NCBI RefSeq assembly: GCF_048269205.1
Contig: NZ_JBLXJC010000001.1
Coordinates: forward strand, 1,364,001-1,428,000
Direction of reading: 5' to 3'
Length of the DNA stretch: 64,000 nt
DNA from: Emcibacter sp048269205
Lineage (GTDB): Bacteria; Pseudomonadota; Alphaproteobacteria; Sphingomonadales; Emcibacteraceae
This document shows, piece by piece, positions 48,490 to 57,987 of the stretch (within the stretch, counting starts at the first letter, position 1; every line of letters starts with the position of its first letter). The notes beneath the pieces were generated by a model. That model searched no databases. It was given only the letters and a program-made list of their open reading frames with translations, and had not been told where the DNA came from. Position numbers and translations under genes: made by a program.

Positions 48490-49416
48490 ATGGCTCAAAT
48501 TACTGCTGCATTGGTTAAGGAACTGCGCGACAAAACCGGCGCAGGCATGATGGATTGTAAGAAAGCTCTGGCTGAAAATGATGGTGACCTGGAAGCATCC
48601 GTTGACTGGTTGCGTCAGAAAGGTATCGCCAAGGCTGAGAAAAAAGCGGGTCGTGTTGCTGCCGAGGGTCTTGTTGCCGTGGCGGCTTCCGGTGCGCGCG
48701 CCGTTGCCATCGAGGTGAACTCTGAAACAGACTTTGTTGCCCGTAACGAAAAATTCCAGGCAATGGTGAAGAACATTGCCCAGATCGCTCTGGACAACAA
48801 TGGCGATTTTGAGGCTACCCAAAATGCGACATATCCGGGAACATCCCGCAATGTTGCCGAGGAAGTTAAAGAAGCCGTTGGCACCATTGGCGAAAATATG
48901 AACTTCCGTCGTTCAATTGGCCTGAGCGTGGACAAAGGGGTCGTTGCCTCATACATCCACGGTACTGTGGTTGACGGTATGGGTAAAATCGCTGTGCTTG
49001 TTGCCCTGGAATCAGATGCTGACGAAGCAACCCTCTCTGCCCTGGGCAAACAGTTGGCCATGCATGTTGCCGCGACGAACCCGGCTTCCCTGTCTGTCGA
49101 GGACCTTGATCCGGAACTGCTGGAGCGCGAGCGCAACGTACTGATCGAGCAGGCCCGTGAATCTGGCAAGCCCGATAACATTATCGAGAAAATGATCGAG
49201 GGCCGTATTCGTAAATATTACGAAGAAGTCGTTCTTCTGGAACAGACTTTCGTGATTGACGGTGAAACAAAGGTTTCCAAGGTTGTTGATAACGCCGCAA
49301 AATCAGCCGGTACAGACATCAAGGTTACGGGATTTGTCCGTCTTGCTCTTGGTGAAGGTATTGAAAAAGAAGAAGACGATTTTGCTGCTGAGGTTGCTGC
49401 TGCCGCTGGCAACTAA
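48490..49416 (+). CDS. tsf: elongation factor Ts
   Basis: Guanine-nucleotide exchange factor that regenerates EF-Tu-GTP. It has 308 residues. The N-terminal UBA-like domain and first signature read LRDKTGAGMMDCKKAL (here LRDKTGAGMMDCKKALAEN), and the second signature is EVNSETDFVARNEKF. The core dimerisation subdomains follow, ending in LGEGIEKEEDDFAAEV. It is in the rpsB-tsf operon, which ends with a long hairpin before pyrH. Confidence 0.98.
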   Translation: MAQITAALVKELRDKTGAGMMDCKKALAENDGDLEASVDWLRQKGIAKAEKKAGRVAAEGLVAVAASGARAVAIEVNSETDFVARNEKFQAMVKNIAQIALDNNGDFEATQNATYPGTSRNVAEEVKEAVGTIGENMNFRRSIGLSVDKGVVASYIHGTVVDGMGKIAVLVALESDADEATLSALGKQLAMHVAATNPASLSVEDLDPELLERERNVLIEQARESGKPDNIIEKMIEGRIRKYYEEVVLLEQTFVIDGETKVSKVVDNAAKSAGTDIKVTGFVRLALGEGIEKEEDDFAAEVAAAAGN

Positions 49417-49430
49417 CATTAGTCATCATT

Positions 49431-49480
49431 CGGGCTCATTTGCCGTCCATATTGTCAGGGCTGGGTAAATGGGCCCGTTT
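49431..49480 (+). terminator. long hairpin after tsf
   Basis: CGGGCTCATTTGCC pairs with GGTAAATGGGCCCG over 14 bp (two G-T pairs) around a 19-base loop, followed by TTTCG. It begins 14 bases past the tsf stop. It is a probable terminator or partial attenuator between rpsB-tsf and the pyrH operon, though the T run is short. Confidence 0.65.
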
Positions 49481-49580
49481 CGTATATTCTTCATGGACTT
49501 ATCCTTGTCCGTGATGCAAGATGTGCGAAACTGCAACTACATTGATAAAAAATTCACAAACTTCTACAGGTGTCTGCAAT

Positions 49581-50303
49581 ATGTCCGAGGAACCCCGTTA
49601 TAAAAGAGTGCTGCTGAAATTGTCCGGCGAGGCTCTAATGGGGGAGCTGGAATATGGCATAGACACGAAGATGGTCAACCGTATCGCCGAGGAAGTCAAG
49701 ACGGTCAGAGAACTTGGGGTAGAGGTTTGTCTTGTCGTTGGGGCAGGTAATATTTTTCGCGGCATGTCCGGTGTGGCCAGTGGCTTTGATCGGACCTCAG
49801 CAGACCATATGGGTATGCTGGCGACGGTGATGAATTCTCTTGCGATACAGAATGCACTGGAGAAAATCGGCGTCGATACCAGGGTTCTTTCCGCATTTCC
49901 CATTTCCACCGTTTGTGAACCCTATATTCGCCGACGCGCCATTCGGCATATGGAAAAGGGCCGGGTGGTTGTATTTGCAGCAGGCACAGGGAACCCGTTC
50001 TTTACAACCGATACTGCAGCTGCGCTCAGGGCAGCAGAAATGAACTGTAATGCTCTGCTCAAGGGTACCCAGGTCAATGGTGTATATACGGCGGATCCGA
50101 AGCAGGATCCGCAGGCGGAAAAATATGACAGTCTGTCCTATCAGGAGGTGTTGACGCGCAACCTGCAGGTAATGGATACGTCTGCCATCGCGCTTGCCCG
50201 CGAGAATGATATTCCCATACTTGTATTTTCTATTCATGAACCTGGTGAATTTGCCCGTGTCCTGAAGGGCGAAGGGCAATTTACAATAATACGTCAGGAG
50301 TGA
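49581..50303 (+). CDS. pyrH: UMP kinase
   Basis: Phosphorylates UMP to UDP in pyrimidine nucleotide synthesis; a hexameric amino acid kinase-fold enzyme regulated by GTP and UTP. It has 240 residues from the ATG at 49581, the standard length; an in-frame ATG 20 codons earlier is rejected. Motifs are LLKLSGEALMG, GAGNIFRGMSG, FAAGTGNPFFTTDTAAALRA and LKGTQVNGVYTADP. It heads the conserved order pyrH-frr-uppS-cdsA-dxr, with frr 6 bases downstream. Confidence 0.98.
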   Translation: MSEEPRYKRVLLKLSGEALMGELEYGIDTKMVNRIAEEVKTVRELGVEVCLVVGAGNIFRGMSGVASGFDRTSADHMGMLATVMNSLAIQNALEKIGVDTRVLSAFPISTVCEPYIRRRAIRHMEKGRVVVFAAGTGNPFFTTDTAAALRAAEMNCNALLKGTQVNGVYTADPKQDPQAEKYDSLSYQEVLTRNLQVMDTSAIALARENDIPILVFSIHEPGEFARVLKGEGQFTIIRQE

Positions 50304-50309
50304 GACAAG

Positions 50310-50870
50310 ATGTCATCTGAACTGAAAATTGATGATCTTAAGCGGCGCATGGACGGCGCCATTGAAAATCTGAAGACGGAGTTTACGGGCCTGCGGACCG
50401 GCAGGGCGTCTGTGAACCTTCTGGATCCGGTGGTGGTTGATGCTTACGGCTCGAACATGCCGCTTAATCAGGTCGGCACGGTGGCGACACCGGAGGCCCG
50501 TCTGATCAGCGTCCAGGTCTGGGACAAGACCCTTGTCAGCGCTGTGGAAAAAGCAATCAGAAACGCCGGACTTGGGCTGAATCCGGTTGTTGACGGCCAG
50601 AATCTGCGCATTCCGATCCCGGAACTCAACGAGGAACGGCGTCAGGAATTGAGCAAAGTAGCGGGTAAATATGCTGAACAGGCCAAGATTGCCGTAAGAA
50701 ATGTACGTCGTGACGGCATGGATACCATCAAGAAGCTGGAAAAAGACGGTGAAATAAGTCAAGATGAGCAGAAGAATCTGGGAGAGCAGATCCAGAAGCT
50801 CACTGACAGCAGGGTTGCTGAAATAGACACACTGACCGCAGCAAAAGAAAAAGAAATAATGCAGGTCTGA
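50310..50870 (+). CDS. frr: ribosome recycling factor
   Basis: Splits the post-termination ribosome together with EF-G. It has 186 residues, the standard length, folding as a three-helix bundle plus a small beta domain. Family motifs are FTGLRTGRASVNLLDPV, VGTVATPEARLISVQVWD and IPIPELNEERRQEL. It lies between pyrH (6 bases) and uppS (14 bases), so it is part of the same transcript. Confidence 0.98.
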   Translation: MSSELKIDDLKRRMDGAIENLKTEFTGLRTGRASVNLLDPVVVDAYGSNMPLNQVGTVATPEARLISVQVWDKTLVSAVEKAIRNAGLGLNPVVDGQNLRIPIPELNEERRQELSKVAGKYAEQAKIAVRNVRRDGMDTIKKLEKDGEISQDEQKNLGEQIQKLTDSRVAEIDTLTAAKEKEIMQV

Positions 50871-50884
50871 TTAGGGATTTCTTG

Positions 50885-51634
50885 ATGCTTGTGGCTGAAG
50901 AGGCAGAAACGATTGCGGAATTGGCGGATGTGGCATCGCCGCCGGCCCATATCGCCATTATCATGGACGGGAACGGCCGCTGGGCCAAGAAGCGCCTGCT
51001 GCCAAGAGTGGCAGGGCACCGCAAGGGCGCAGAAGTCGTCCGCAAATGTGTGCGGGAATGCTCCAGGATCGGGGTGAAATATCTCACCCTTTATGCCTTT
51101 TCCTCTGAAAACTGGAAGCGTCCGGAAGAAGAAGTCAAGGATCTGATGGGGCTTCTGAAACACTATCTTAACAACGAAATTGATCAGTTGCACGAGCAGA
51201 ATGTCCGGCTCCGCTTCATGGGCGGGCGTGAACGCCTCAGCCCTTCTATCAATGAGCTGATCACGAGTGCCGAGCAGAAAACCCTCAATAATAACGGCCT
51301 GCAGCTTGTACTGGCTCTCAACTATGGGTCTCAGGCCGAAATAGTGATGGCAGCCCGGGAGCTTGCCCGGGAGGTTGCAGAGGGGCGCCTTTCTCCTGAC
51401 GAGATTGATGAAAAAACATTCGCGGAACACCTATACTTGCCGGACATTCCTGATCCGGATGTGATTATTCGCACCAGTGGTGAACAGCGCCTGAGCAACT
51501 TCCTGCTTTGGCAGGCTGCTTATTCCGAATTCATATTTGTCGAGACGCTGTGGCCGGATTTTGACGAGAACAGCTTGTCCCAGGCGATCTGCGAATACCA
51601 CAAGCGCGAAAGGCGTTACGGGGCACGCCCCTGA
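50885..51634 (+). CDS. uppS: isoprenyl transferase (undecaprenyl diphosphate synthase)
   Basis: Cis-prenyl transferase that extends farnesyl diphosphate with isopentenyl units to make the C55 lipid carrier for peptidoglycan and polysaccharides. It has 249 residues from the ATG at 50885 (a TTG immediately before it is less likely). The catalytic Asp lies in IIMDGNGRWAKKR. Other motifs are GHRKGAEVVR, LTLYAFSSENWKRP and the C-terminal PDVIIRTSGEQRLSNFLLWQ. It precedes cdsA and dxr, another isoprenoid gene. Confidence 0.97.
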   Translation: MLVAEEAETIAELADVASPPAHIAIIMDGNGRWAKKRLLPRVAGHRKGAEVVRKCVRECSRIGVKYLTLYAFSSENWKRPEEEVKDLMGLLKHYLNNEIDQLHEQNVRLRFMGGRERLSPSINELITSAEQKTLNNNGLQLVLALNYGSQAEIVMAARELAREVAEGRLSPDEIDEKTFAEHLYLPDIPDPDVIIRTSGEQRLSNFLLWQAAYSEFIFVETLWPDFDENSLSQAICEYHKRERRYGARP

Positions 51635-51670
51635 TGATCAATTGACCGGAAACCGGGGCTTATTCATATA

Positions 51671-52447
51671 ATGAACAATCTTCTTCTGAGAATACTGTCT
51701 GCCCTGGTCATGTTGCCGGTTGCCATCGCACTTATTCTTTTTGGCGGCTGGGCCTATACCGTCGTTATCCTGTTGTTATCTGTACTCATTCTTCTGGAAT
51801 GGAATATGATTACGACCGGCAAATGGAAAACCCCTCTGTTCCTGGTTCAGGCCCTACTTGTCATTGCGCTTGGCTGCGGAATGAAACTTCAGGGAACCGT
51901 GACAATTATTGATGTTATCGTTTTTCTGAATGCTGTTCTTCTGGCGGCTTTGCTGAGTAAAAAGGATTTCAAATTGGCGATAGCCGGGGGGTTCTATGCC
52001 TTGCTGCCGGCCCTTGCCATGATATGGCTTCGCGAATTCGTGGTGGGCGGCGCCTATGTTATCCTCTGGGCCATGATTATCGTCTGGTCCATGGATACGG
52101 GCGCCTATTTTGCCGGCAAGAAAATCGGTGGTCCCAAAATGTCACCACGGATCAGCCCCAACAAGACCTGGGCTGGCCTTGTGGGTGGTGCTCTTCTGGC
52201 TGTTGTCACAGGTGTGATGTCAGCGCGGTTTTTCGGCTTCGAGCCGCTTTATCTGTATGCGGCTGCCTCAATTGTGCTTGCGCTCTGGAGCCAGGTTGGT
52301 GATCTGGCTGAATCCGCGGTCAAAAGAAAGTTCGATGTCAAGGATTCCGGTGCTATTATCCCCGGTCATGGCGGAATTATGGACCGGGTGGATGGTATTC
52401 TGTTCGTGATGCCGGTTGTGGCCCTGTATCTGTATTTCGGGGCCTAA
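51671..52447 (+). CDS. cdsA: phosphatidate cytidylyltransferase
   Basis: Inner-membrane enzyme that makes CDP-diacylglycerol from phosphatidate and CTP, the precursor of all major phospholipids. It has 258 residues and about seven to eight membrane segments. The cytidylyltransferase signature is visible in the C-terminal third as KDSGAIIPGHGGIMDRVDG, preceded by MSPRISPNKTWAGLVGG. It lies between uppS and dxr with short gaps, in the normal alphaproteobacterial order. Confidence 0.96.
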   Translation: MNNLLLRILSALVMLPVAIALILFGGWAYTVVILLLSVLILLEWNMITTGKWKTPLFLVQALLVIALGCGMKLQGTVTIIDVIVFLNAVLLAALLSKKDFKLAIAGGFYALLPALAMIWLREFVVGGAYVILWAMIIVWSMDTGAYFAGKKIGGPKMSPRISPNKTWAGLVGGALLAVVTGVMSARFFGFEPLYLYAAASIVLALWSQVGDLAESAVKRKFDVKDSGAIIPGHGGIMDRVDGILFVMPVVALYLYFGA

Positions 52448-52458
52448 GGAGAATTTGA

Positions 52459-53640
52459 ATGGAAGCATCGCTTCTGCCGAAAAACAGAAAGATTAGAACA
52501 GTGTCGGTGCTGGGGTCGACCGGTTCCATTGGCTGTAACACTCTGGATCTGGTTGGGCGATATCCCGAGCAATACAGAGTAGTGGCTCTGACGGCCAACA
52601 GGAGTGTGCGGGAGCTTGCGGAACAAGCCATCAAGTTTGACGCAAAAATGGCGGTCGTGGCTGACGAAAGCTGCTATGGCGCGCTGAAAGAGGCGTTGTC
52701 CGGTACCAATATCCGCGTCGGGGCGGGGCAGGCGGCTCTGGTTGAGGCCGCTTCACTTCCTTCGGATTGGGTCATGGCGTCCATCGTCGGCGCTGCCGGG
52801 CTGGAACCCACCCTGAGTGCCATTCGCCGCGGCGCCATAGTTGCCCTGGCCAACAAGGAATGTCTTGTCTGTGCCGGTGACCTGGTCATGAGAGAAGTAC
52901 TGGAGCACAACGCTACTCTGTTGCCTGTGGATTCCGAGCATAACGCCATTTTCCAGGTCTTTGACTTCGAGCAACCCGAAAAAATCTCCCATGTTACTCT
53001 GACGGCATCCGGCGGACCATTTTACCAGAATTCTCTCGAGGAAATGGCAAAGGTAACGCCCTGTCAGGCGGTTTCTCACCCCAACTGGGACATGGGAGCC
53101 AAGATTTCCGTTGATTCCGCCACCATGATGAACAAGGGACTTGAGCTGATCGAGGCTTATCACCTTTTTCCGGTTTCCGAAGACAAAATTGAAATTATTG
53201 TCCATCCGCAATCGGTTGTTCACAGTATGGTGTCCTATGTGGATGGTTCTGTATTGGCCCAGCTTGGCTCGCCGGATATGCGCACACCCATATCCTATAC
53301 GCTTGCCTGGCCGGAACGTATCGGCACGCCGGCACGTCAGCTTGATCTTGCCCGGCTTGGACGACTTGACTTCTTCGAGCCGGATCCGGTGCGTTTTCCG
53401 GCGCTGAAACTTGCAAGAGAAGCATTGCAAACGGGTGGCAGTGCGCCTACTATCCTCAACGCTGCCAACGAAATTGCGGTACATGCCTTTCTCGAGGGGA
53501 AAATAGGGTTCCTGGAAATTTCCAGGATTGTAGAGAAAACGCTTGACGCCATGGGCTCGACGGACCTGAAATGTCTGCAAACAGTTCACGAAATAGATCG
53601 TGAGGCACGCAGGGTTTCAGCAGGGTTCATGGGTAACTAG
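52459..53640 (+). CDS. dxr: 1-deoxy-D-xylulose-5-phosphate reductoisomerase
   Basis: Converts DXP to 2-C-methyl-D-erythritol 4-phosphate with NADPH, the committed step of the MEP isoprenoid pathway. It has 393 residues. The NADPH-binding motif is VLGSTGSIGCNTLDLV. Metal and substrate motifs are ALANKECLVCAG, LLPVDSEHNAIFQ and SVDSATMMNKGLELIEAYHLF. AGGAG precedes the ATG. It ends 10 bases before the rseP start. Confidence 0.98.
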   Translation: MEASLLPKNRKIRTVSVLGSTGSIGCNTLDLVGRYPEQYRVVALTANRSVRELAEQAIKFDAKMAVVADESCYGALKEALSGTNIRVGAGQAALVEAASLPSDWVMASIVGAAGLEPTLSAIRRGAIVALANKECLVCAGDLVMREVLEHNATLLPVDSEHNAIFQVFDFEQPEKISHVTLTASGGPFYQNSLEEMAKVTPCQAVSHPNWDMGAKISVDSATMMNKGLELIEAYHLFPVSEDKIEIIVHPQSVVHSMVSYVDGSVLAQLGSPDMRTPISYTLAWPERIGTPARQLDLARLGRLDFFEPDPVRFPALKLAREALQTGGSAPTILNAANEIAVHAFLEGKIGFLEISRIVEKTLDAMGSTDLKCLQTVHEIDREARRVSAGFMGN

Positions 53641-53650
53641 AAGACGAATT

Positions 53651-55027
53651 ATGGAAACTCTGTTTTCTTATCTATATTATGGCATTGCCTTTGTAATAGC
53701 CTTGTCGATGCTTGTATTTGTTCACGAGTGGGGCCACTATATTGTGGCTCGCCTCTGTGGTGTCAGGGTGGATGTTTTTTCCATCGGCTTTGGACGCGAA
53801 ATCTGGGGGCGGACGGACAGGAACGGTACCCGCTGGAAATTCAGTTATATTCCGCTTGGCGGCTATGTGAAGTTTTTTGGTGATGCCGGAGCTTCAAGCA
53901 CACCGGATGAAGATTCGCTTCAGGGTATGACAGCCGAGGAAAAGGCGGTCGCTTTTCATTATAAGCCACTTTACCAGAGGGCGGCGATTGTGTTTGCCGG
54001 CCCATTCGTAAATCTTCTGTTCGCGGTCCTGATCCTGGCTTCGTTTTTTGCTTTCCTTGGCCGGCCTTATATACCGCCGGTGGTGGATAAGGTTGTTGTC
54101 GACAGCCCGGCAGAGAAGGCAGGCTTTATGCCGGGTGACGAGATCGTGTCCATGGATGGCGACAAGGTCGACAGTTTCCGGGATGTTCTGCTGAACGAAA
54201 TCATGAATGTGGGGACCGAGATCGAGGTGGAAATCCTGCGCAACGGGGTGCCGCTGACGCTCCGTGTGATGCCGGAGTTTATCGATGCCAAGGATATGTT
54301 TGGCGATCCGGTGAAGCTGCCTCATATGGGCTTGAGCCACAATATACTGATCGGTGCTGTTTCTTCGGGCAGTCCGGCAGAGCAGGCTGGACTAAAGCCA
54401 GGTGACCGGCTCGAAACCGTGAACGGCCAATCGATCACCAGTTACCGGTTTCTCCAGAATACAATCAGAGAACATGACGGTCGGCCGATTACAATTGGTG
54501 TTGTTCGTAACGGCCAGGAGTTGACGTTCGAGGTTACACCGCGGATGCAGACCTTTACGGACAATGGAGAGGAAAGAACGGCGCCGATTATCGGTATCGT
54601 CCGGGCTTTTGATATGCAGATCAGGGAAATGGGTATATTCGCTTCCCTGTGGGAAGCTGTTATAGAGACCGGGAATATTATCGAACGGTCGTTCCTGGGG
54701 CTCTGGCAGATCATCAGCGGCGACCGCTCCACGAAAGAACTGGGGGGGCCCATCAAAATAGCCCAGATAGTCAGTGTATCAGTCGAAGAGGGGATTCTTT
54801 CCTATATTAATATTATTGCCATGATTTCGATTAATTTGGGCATTATTAATCTTCTGCCCATTCCGATGCTGGACGGGGGGCATCTGCTTTTTTACGGGTT
54901 TGAAGCAGCACTGGGCCGGAAATTGAGCGAAAGAACGCAGGAATTTGGATTTCGTATTGGATTAGTGATCATTCTTGGGTTAATGATATTTGCCACAATG
55001 AACGACTTGATGGGGTTGGCAGGCTGA
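53651..55027 (+). CDS. rseP: site-2 metalloprotease RseP with two PDZ domains
   Basis: Intramembrane zinc protease that cleaves anti-sigma factors and remnant signal peptides inside the membrane. It has 458 residues from the ATG at 53651; upstream in-frame starts overlap dxr and are rejected. The zinc motif HEWGH (25-29) lies in the first membrane helix, and LDGGHL lies in a later one. Between them are two PDZ repeats, centred on PAEKAGFMPGDEIVSMDG and PAEQAGLKPGDRLETVNG. Two PDZ copies resemble E. coli RseP; many alphaproteobacterial homologues are shorter. It sits directly upstream of bamA, as usual. Confidence 0.96.
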   Translation: METLFSYLYYGIAFVIALSMLVFVHEWGHYIVARLCGVRVDVFSIGFGREIWGRTDRNGTRWKFSYIPLGGYVKFFGDAGASSTPDEDSLQGMTAEEKAVAFHYKPLYQRAAIVFAGPFVNLLFAVLILASFFAFLGRPYIPPVVDKVVVDSPAEKAGFMPGDEIVSMDGDKVDSFRDVLLNEIMNVGTEIEVEILRNGVPLTLRVMPEFIDAKDMFGDPVKLPHMGLSHNILIGAVSSGSPAEQAGLKPGDRLETVNGQSITSYRFLQNTIREHDGRPITIGVVRNGQELTFEVTPRMQTFTDNGEERTAPIIGIVRAFDMQIREMGIFASLWEAVIETGNIIERSFLGLWQIISGDRSTKELGGPIKIAQIVSVSVEEGILSYINIIAMISINLGIINLLPIPMLDGGHLLFYGFEAALGRKLSERTQEFGFRIGLVIILGLMIFATMNDLMGLAG

Positions 55028-55063
55028 ATAGCCTGAAAAGATAATAAACAGGAAAATGTACTA

Positions 55064-57394
55064 GTGTTAAATCGCTTCTTTAGAGTTTCATCTTTATTTT
55101 GTTTATTCTGCCTTGTGCCCGCAGTGCTGAGCTCGGTCTCTCATGCCCAGCAGGGTGTCTATGGCACCGGTCTGGTGATTTCGGAGATTGTCGTGGTCGG
55201 CAACCAGCGTATCGAGGCTGAAACCATCAAATCCTATCTTCTGGTCAACGAGGGCGATGATTATTCCGAAGAGAAGGTGGATGCGTCCCTCAAGCGACTG
55301 TTCAATACAGGCCTTTTTTCCGACGTGAAAATCGGCCGCTCAGGCGAAAAACTGGTTGTGGATGTGGTGGAAAATCCGATCCTTAACAGGATTGTGTTCG
55401 AAGGCAACAAGTCCAAGAAGGACGACAAGCTTTATGAAGAAATAACCCTGCGCCCGCGTATCGTATTTTCCCGTGCCAAAGTCCGTGCCGACGTGCAGAG
55501 ACTTCTTGAAGTATATCGCCGCGCCGGCCGCTTTGCCGCCACTATCGAGCCAAAGGTGATCCAGCTTGACCAGAACAGGGTAAACCTGGTCTTTGAGATC
55601 AGCGAGGGCCCGAAAAGCAAGATCGGCAAGATTAACTTCATGGGGAACAAACAGTTCGACAATGATGTTCTTCGCGGGGTCATGGCGACCAAGGAAAGTC
55701 GTTGGTGGAAAATCCTGACTTCCGAGGATACCTACGATCCGGATCGTCTGGCTTATGACAAGCAGTTGTTGAGGGACTACTATCGTTCCCAGGGTTATGC
55801 AGATTTCCGGATTACGTCTGCTGTGGCGGAACTTGCCCACGACAAGGAACATTTCTTCATCAATGTGACGGTTGAGGAAGGTGAAATCTATAACTTTGGC
55901 AAGATTGATGTGGAAAGTAAGATTCCCGACATCAAAGCCGAGGATCTCAAGCCGCTGGTCCTGACCAGAAGCGGCAATATCTATGATTCCACGCAGATTG
56001 ACAGAACCGTAGAGTTCCTGACCGATGTTGCTGGCCTCAAAGGCTATGCATTTGTGGATGTGCGGCCGAGGATTCGCCGTAACCGTGAGGAACGTACCGT
56101 TGATATTACCTATGTTGTTAACAAGGCGCCGCGTGTCTATGTGGAGCGCGTCAACATTAATGGTAACGTACGAACCCACGACAAGGTAATCCGCCGTGAA
56201 ATGCGTATTGTTGAGGGGGATGCCTACAATTCCTCCAAGGTGAAGCGGTCTGAAGTCCGCATCAAAAGCCTGGGTTACTTCAAGGAAGCCACGATCGAGC
56301 AGCTCGAAGGTTCCTCTGAAGATCAGACGGTTCTTGATGTGACTGTGGAGGAGCAGGCGACCGGTGAACTATCCGTTGGCGCCGGTTTCTCAAGCACGGA
56401 AAGTTTCCTGTTTGATTTTAGCATCGGTGAGCGGAACTTTATGGGTAAGGGGCAGAATCTCCGCCTTGGCGCCCGTATCTCCTCATACCGCAAGGAAGTG
56501 GATGTCAGCTTTACCGAACCCTATTTTCTGGACCGGGCTGTCGTGGCCGGTATTGACCTGTTTCTCCGGGATACGGACTTTGTGGAAAGTGACTTCCGAC
56601 AGCAGACCTATGGCAGCAGCCTGAGGACAGCTTTCCCTGTTACAGAATATATTGTCATGAGCGGACGTTACACGATCCGGGTTGACGATGTGGAAACCAC
56701 CTTTGTCTCCAGCAGTCCCTATCTTGATAACAACGTGGGTAAATTCACAACCTCATCCGTTGGCTATGGGGTCTCCTATGACACACTGAACAACCGCCAG
56801 CATCCCAGCCGGGGTCAGAGGCTTGTCTTCAACCAGGACTTTGCGGGTCTCGGGGGCAATGTATCCTACCTGCGGTCTCGTGTTTCCTATGACTTCTATT
56901 ATCCTCTTTTCGGGAAATGGATATTTAATCTTTCGACTGAAGCAGGTAATGTGTTCGGCATAAGCGAGGACGTAAGACTGTCCGATCGCTTTTTCCTGGG
57001 GAACCCCAAAGTCAGGGGCTTTGAACAGGGGGGCATAGGGCCGCGTGACGACCTGACCCGCGACGCTCTGGGAGGTAACATGTATTATACCGGTTCTCTG
57101 GAGTTGTTTGTGCCGCTTGGTGCGGGCGCCCGTGAAATGGGTATTGAGGCAAGTGCCTTTGTGGATATGGGTGCTCTTTGGGACATTGATGAAGAGCCGA
57201 CACTCCTGAACAGCCGGACAGGAAATATCCATTCTGTTGTAGGCGACTCAGTATCCCCCAGGCTATCCGTCGGGGTGGGTTTCTCCTGGATGTCACCGTT
57301 CGGGCCCTTCAGGATTGACTTTGCCAAGGCATTGCTTAAAGATGATTACGACAAAACGGAATTTTTCCAATTTAACATCGGAACAAGGTTTTAA
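55064..57394 (+). CDS. bamA: outer membrane protein assembly factor BamA
   Basis: Central outer-membrane subunit of the BAM machine that folds and inserts beta-barrel proteins. It has 776 residues with a signal peptide (ending SVSHA, before QQGVYG), five POTRA domains (about 35-430) and a 16-strand C-terminal barrel. The conserved loop-6 motif reads VRGFEQGGIGPRD, and the barrel ends FNIGTRF with the terminal aromatic. The start is GTG at 55064 with AGGA 10 bases upstream; the nearby ATG at 55056 is out of frame and meets a stop. Its stop overlaps the skp start by one base. Confidence 0.97.
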   Translation: MLNRFFRVSSLFCLFCLVPAVLSSVSHAQQGVYGTGLVISEIVVVGNQRIEAETIKSYLLVNEGDDYSEEKVDASLKRLFNTGLFSDVKIGRSGEKLVVDVVENPILNRIVFEGNKSKKDDKLYEEITLRPRIVFSRAKVRADVQRLLEVYRRAGRFAATIEPKVIQLDQNRVNLVFEISEGPKSKIGKINFMGNKQFDNDVLRGVMATKESRWWKILTSEDTYDPDRLAYDKQLLRDYYRSQGYADFRITSAVAELAHDKEHFFINVTVEEGEIYNFGKIDVESKIPDIKAEDLKPLVLTRSGNIYDSTQIDRTVEFLTDVAGLKGYAFVDVRPRIRRNREERTVDITYVVNKAPRVYVERVNINGNVRTHDKVIRREMRIVEGDAYNSSKVKRSEVRIKSLGYFKEATIEQLEGSSEDQTVLDVTVEEQATGELSVGAGFSSTESFLFDFSIGERNFMGKGQNLRLGARISSYRKEVDVSFTEPYFLDRAVVAGIDLFLRDTDFVESDFRQQTYGSSLRTAFPVTEYIVMSGRYTIRVDDVETTFVSSSPYLDNNVGKFTTSSVGYGVSYDTLNNRQHPSRGQRLVFNQDFAGLGGNVSYLRSRVSYDFYYPLFGKWIFNLSTEAGNVFGISEDVRLSDRFFLGNPKVRGFEQGGIGPRDDLTRDALGGNMYYTGSLELFVPLGAGAREMGIEASAFVDMGALWDIDEEPTLLNSRTGNIHSVVGDSVSPRLSVGVGFSWMSPFGPFRIDFAKALLKDDYDKTEFFQFNIGTRF

Positions 57395-57969
57395 TGAGAC
57401 ATATTACGAAATTTGCCCTGATGGCCGCCATTGTGCTGGGCATCAACTCACTCTCTTCAGTTGAAGAGGCAACTGCACAGGCACTGCCCAAGGTATCCAT
57501 CGCTGTTATTGACAGCCGCAGGATCACGATGGATTCAGCAGCCGGTAAGGATATTCGCCGTCAGCTTGACCTGATCCGGCAGAAATTCCAGGCAGAGATC
57601 GTTGCCAAGGAAACCGAGCTGAAAAAAGAAGAGGAAAGCCTGTCCAATCAGCGTTCTCTCGTACCCAAAGAGGTATACGAGCAGAAAGTTGTGGAATTCC
57701 GGGGCAAGGTTGCCGATATGCAGCGTGACGCGCAGGCAAAGAACCGCGAGCTGGAAGTTGCACTCGTGAACGCGCAGAATAAACTGCAAAGCGCCCTGAC
57801 TCCCATCTACCAGAAGATCCTTAAGGAGCGCGGTGCTAACATGATTATCGATAAAAGTCTGGTGATTGAGCACGCGGCCGCTCTTAATGTCACTGACGAG
57901 GTGATCGAGCAGCTTAATCAGGTTCTGCCCGCTGTCGAGGTAGAGGCCAAGGCACCGGCGGCGCAGTAA
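57394..57969 (+). CDS. skp: OmpH/Skp family periplasmic chaperone
   Basis: Trimeric periplasmic holdase that carries unfolded outer-membrane proteins to BAM. It has 191 residues: a signal peptide (ending ATAQA), the family start VSIAVIDSRRITMDSAAG, a long coiled-coil tentacle (about 55-135, rich in Lys and Glu) and the closing MIIDKSLVIEHAAALNVTDEV typical of OmpH. TAATG coupling to bamA shows they are one operon. A strong terminator follows, so the operon ends here; in many relatives lpxD comes next. Confidence 0.93.
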   Translation: MRHITKFALMAAIVLGINSLSSVEEATAQALPKVSIAVIDSRRITMDSAAGKDIRRQLDLIRQKFQAEIVAKETELKKEEESLSNQRSLVPKEVYEQKVVEFRGKVADMQRDAQAKNRELEVALVNAQNKLQSALTPIYQKILKERGANMIIDKSLVIEHAAALNVTDEVIEQLNQVLPAVEVEAKAPAAQ

Positions 57970-57987
57970 CAAGTTCCGTTTCGAATG

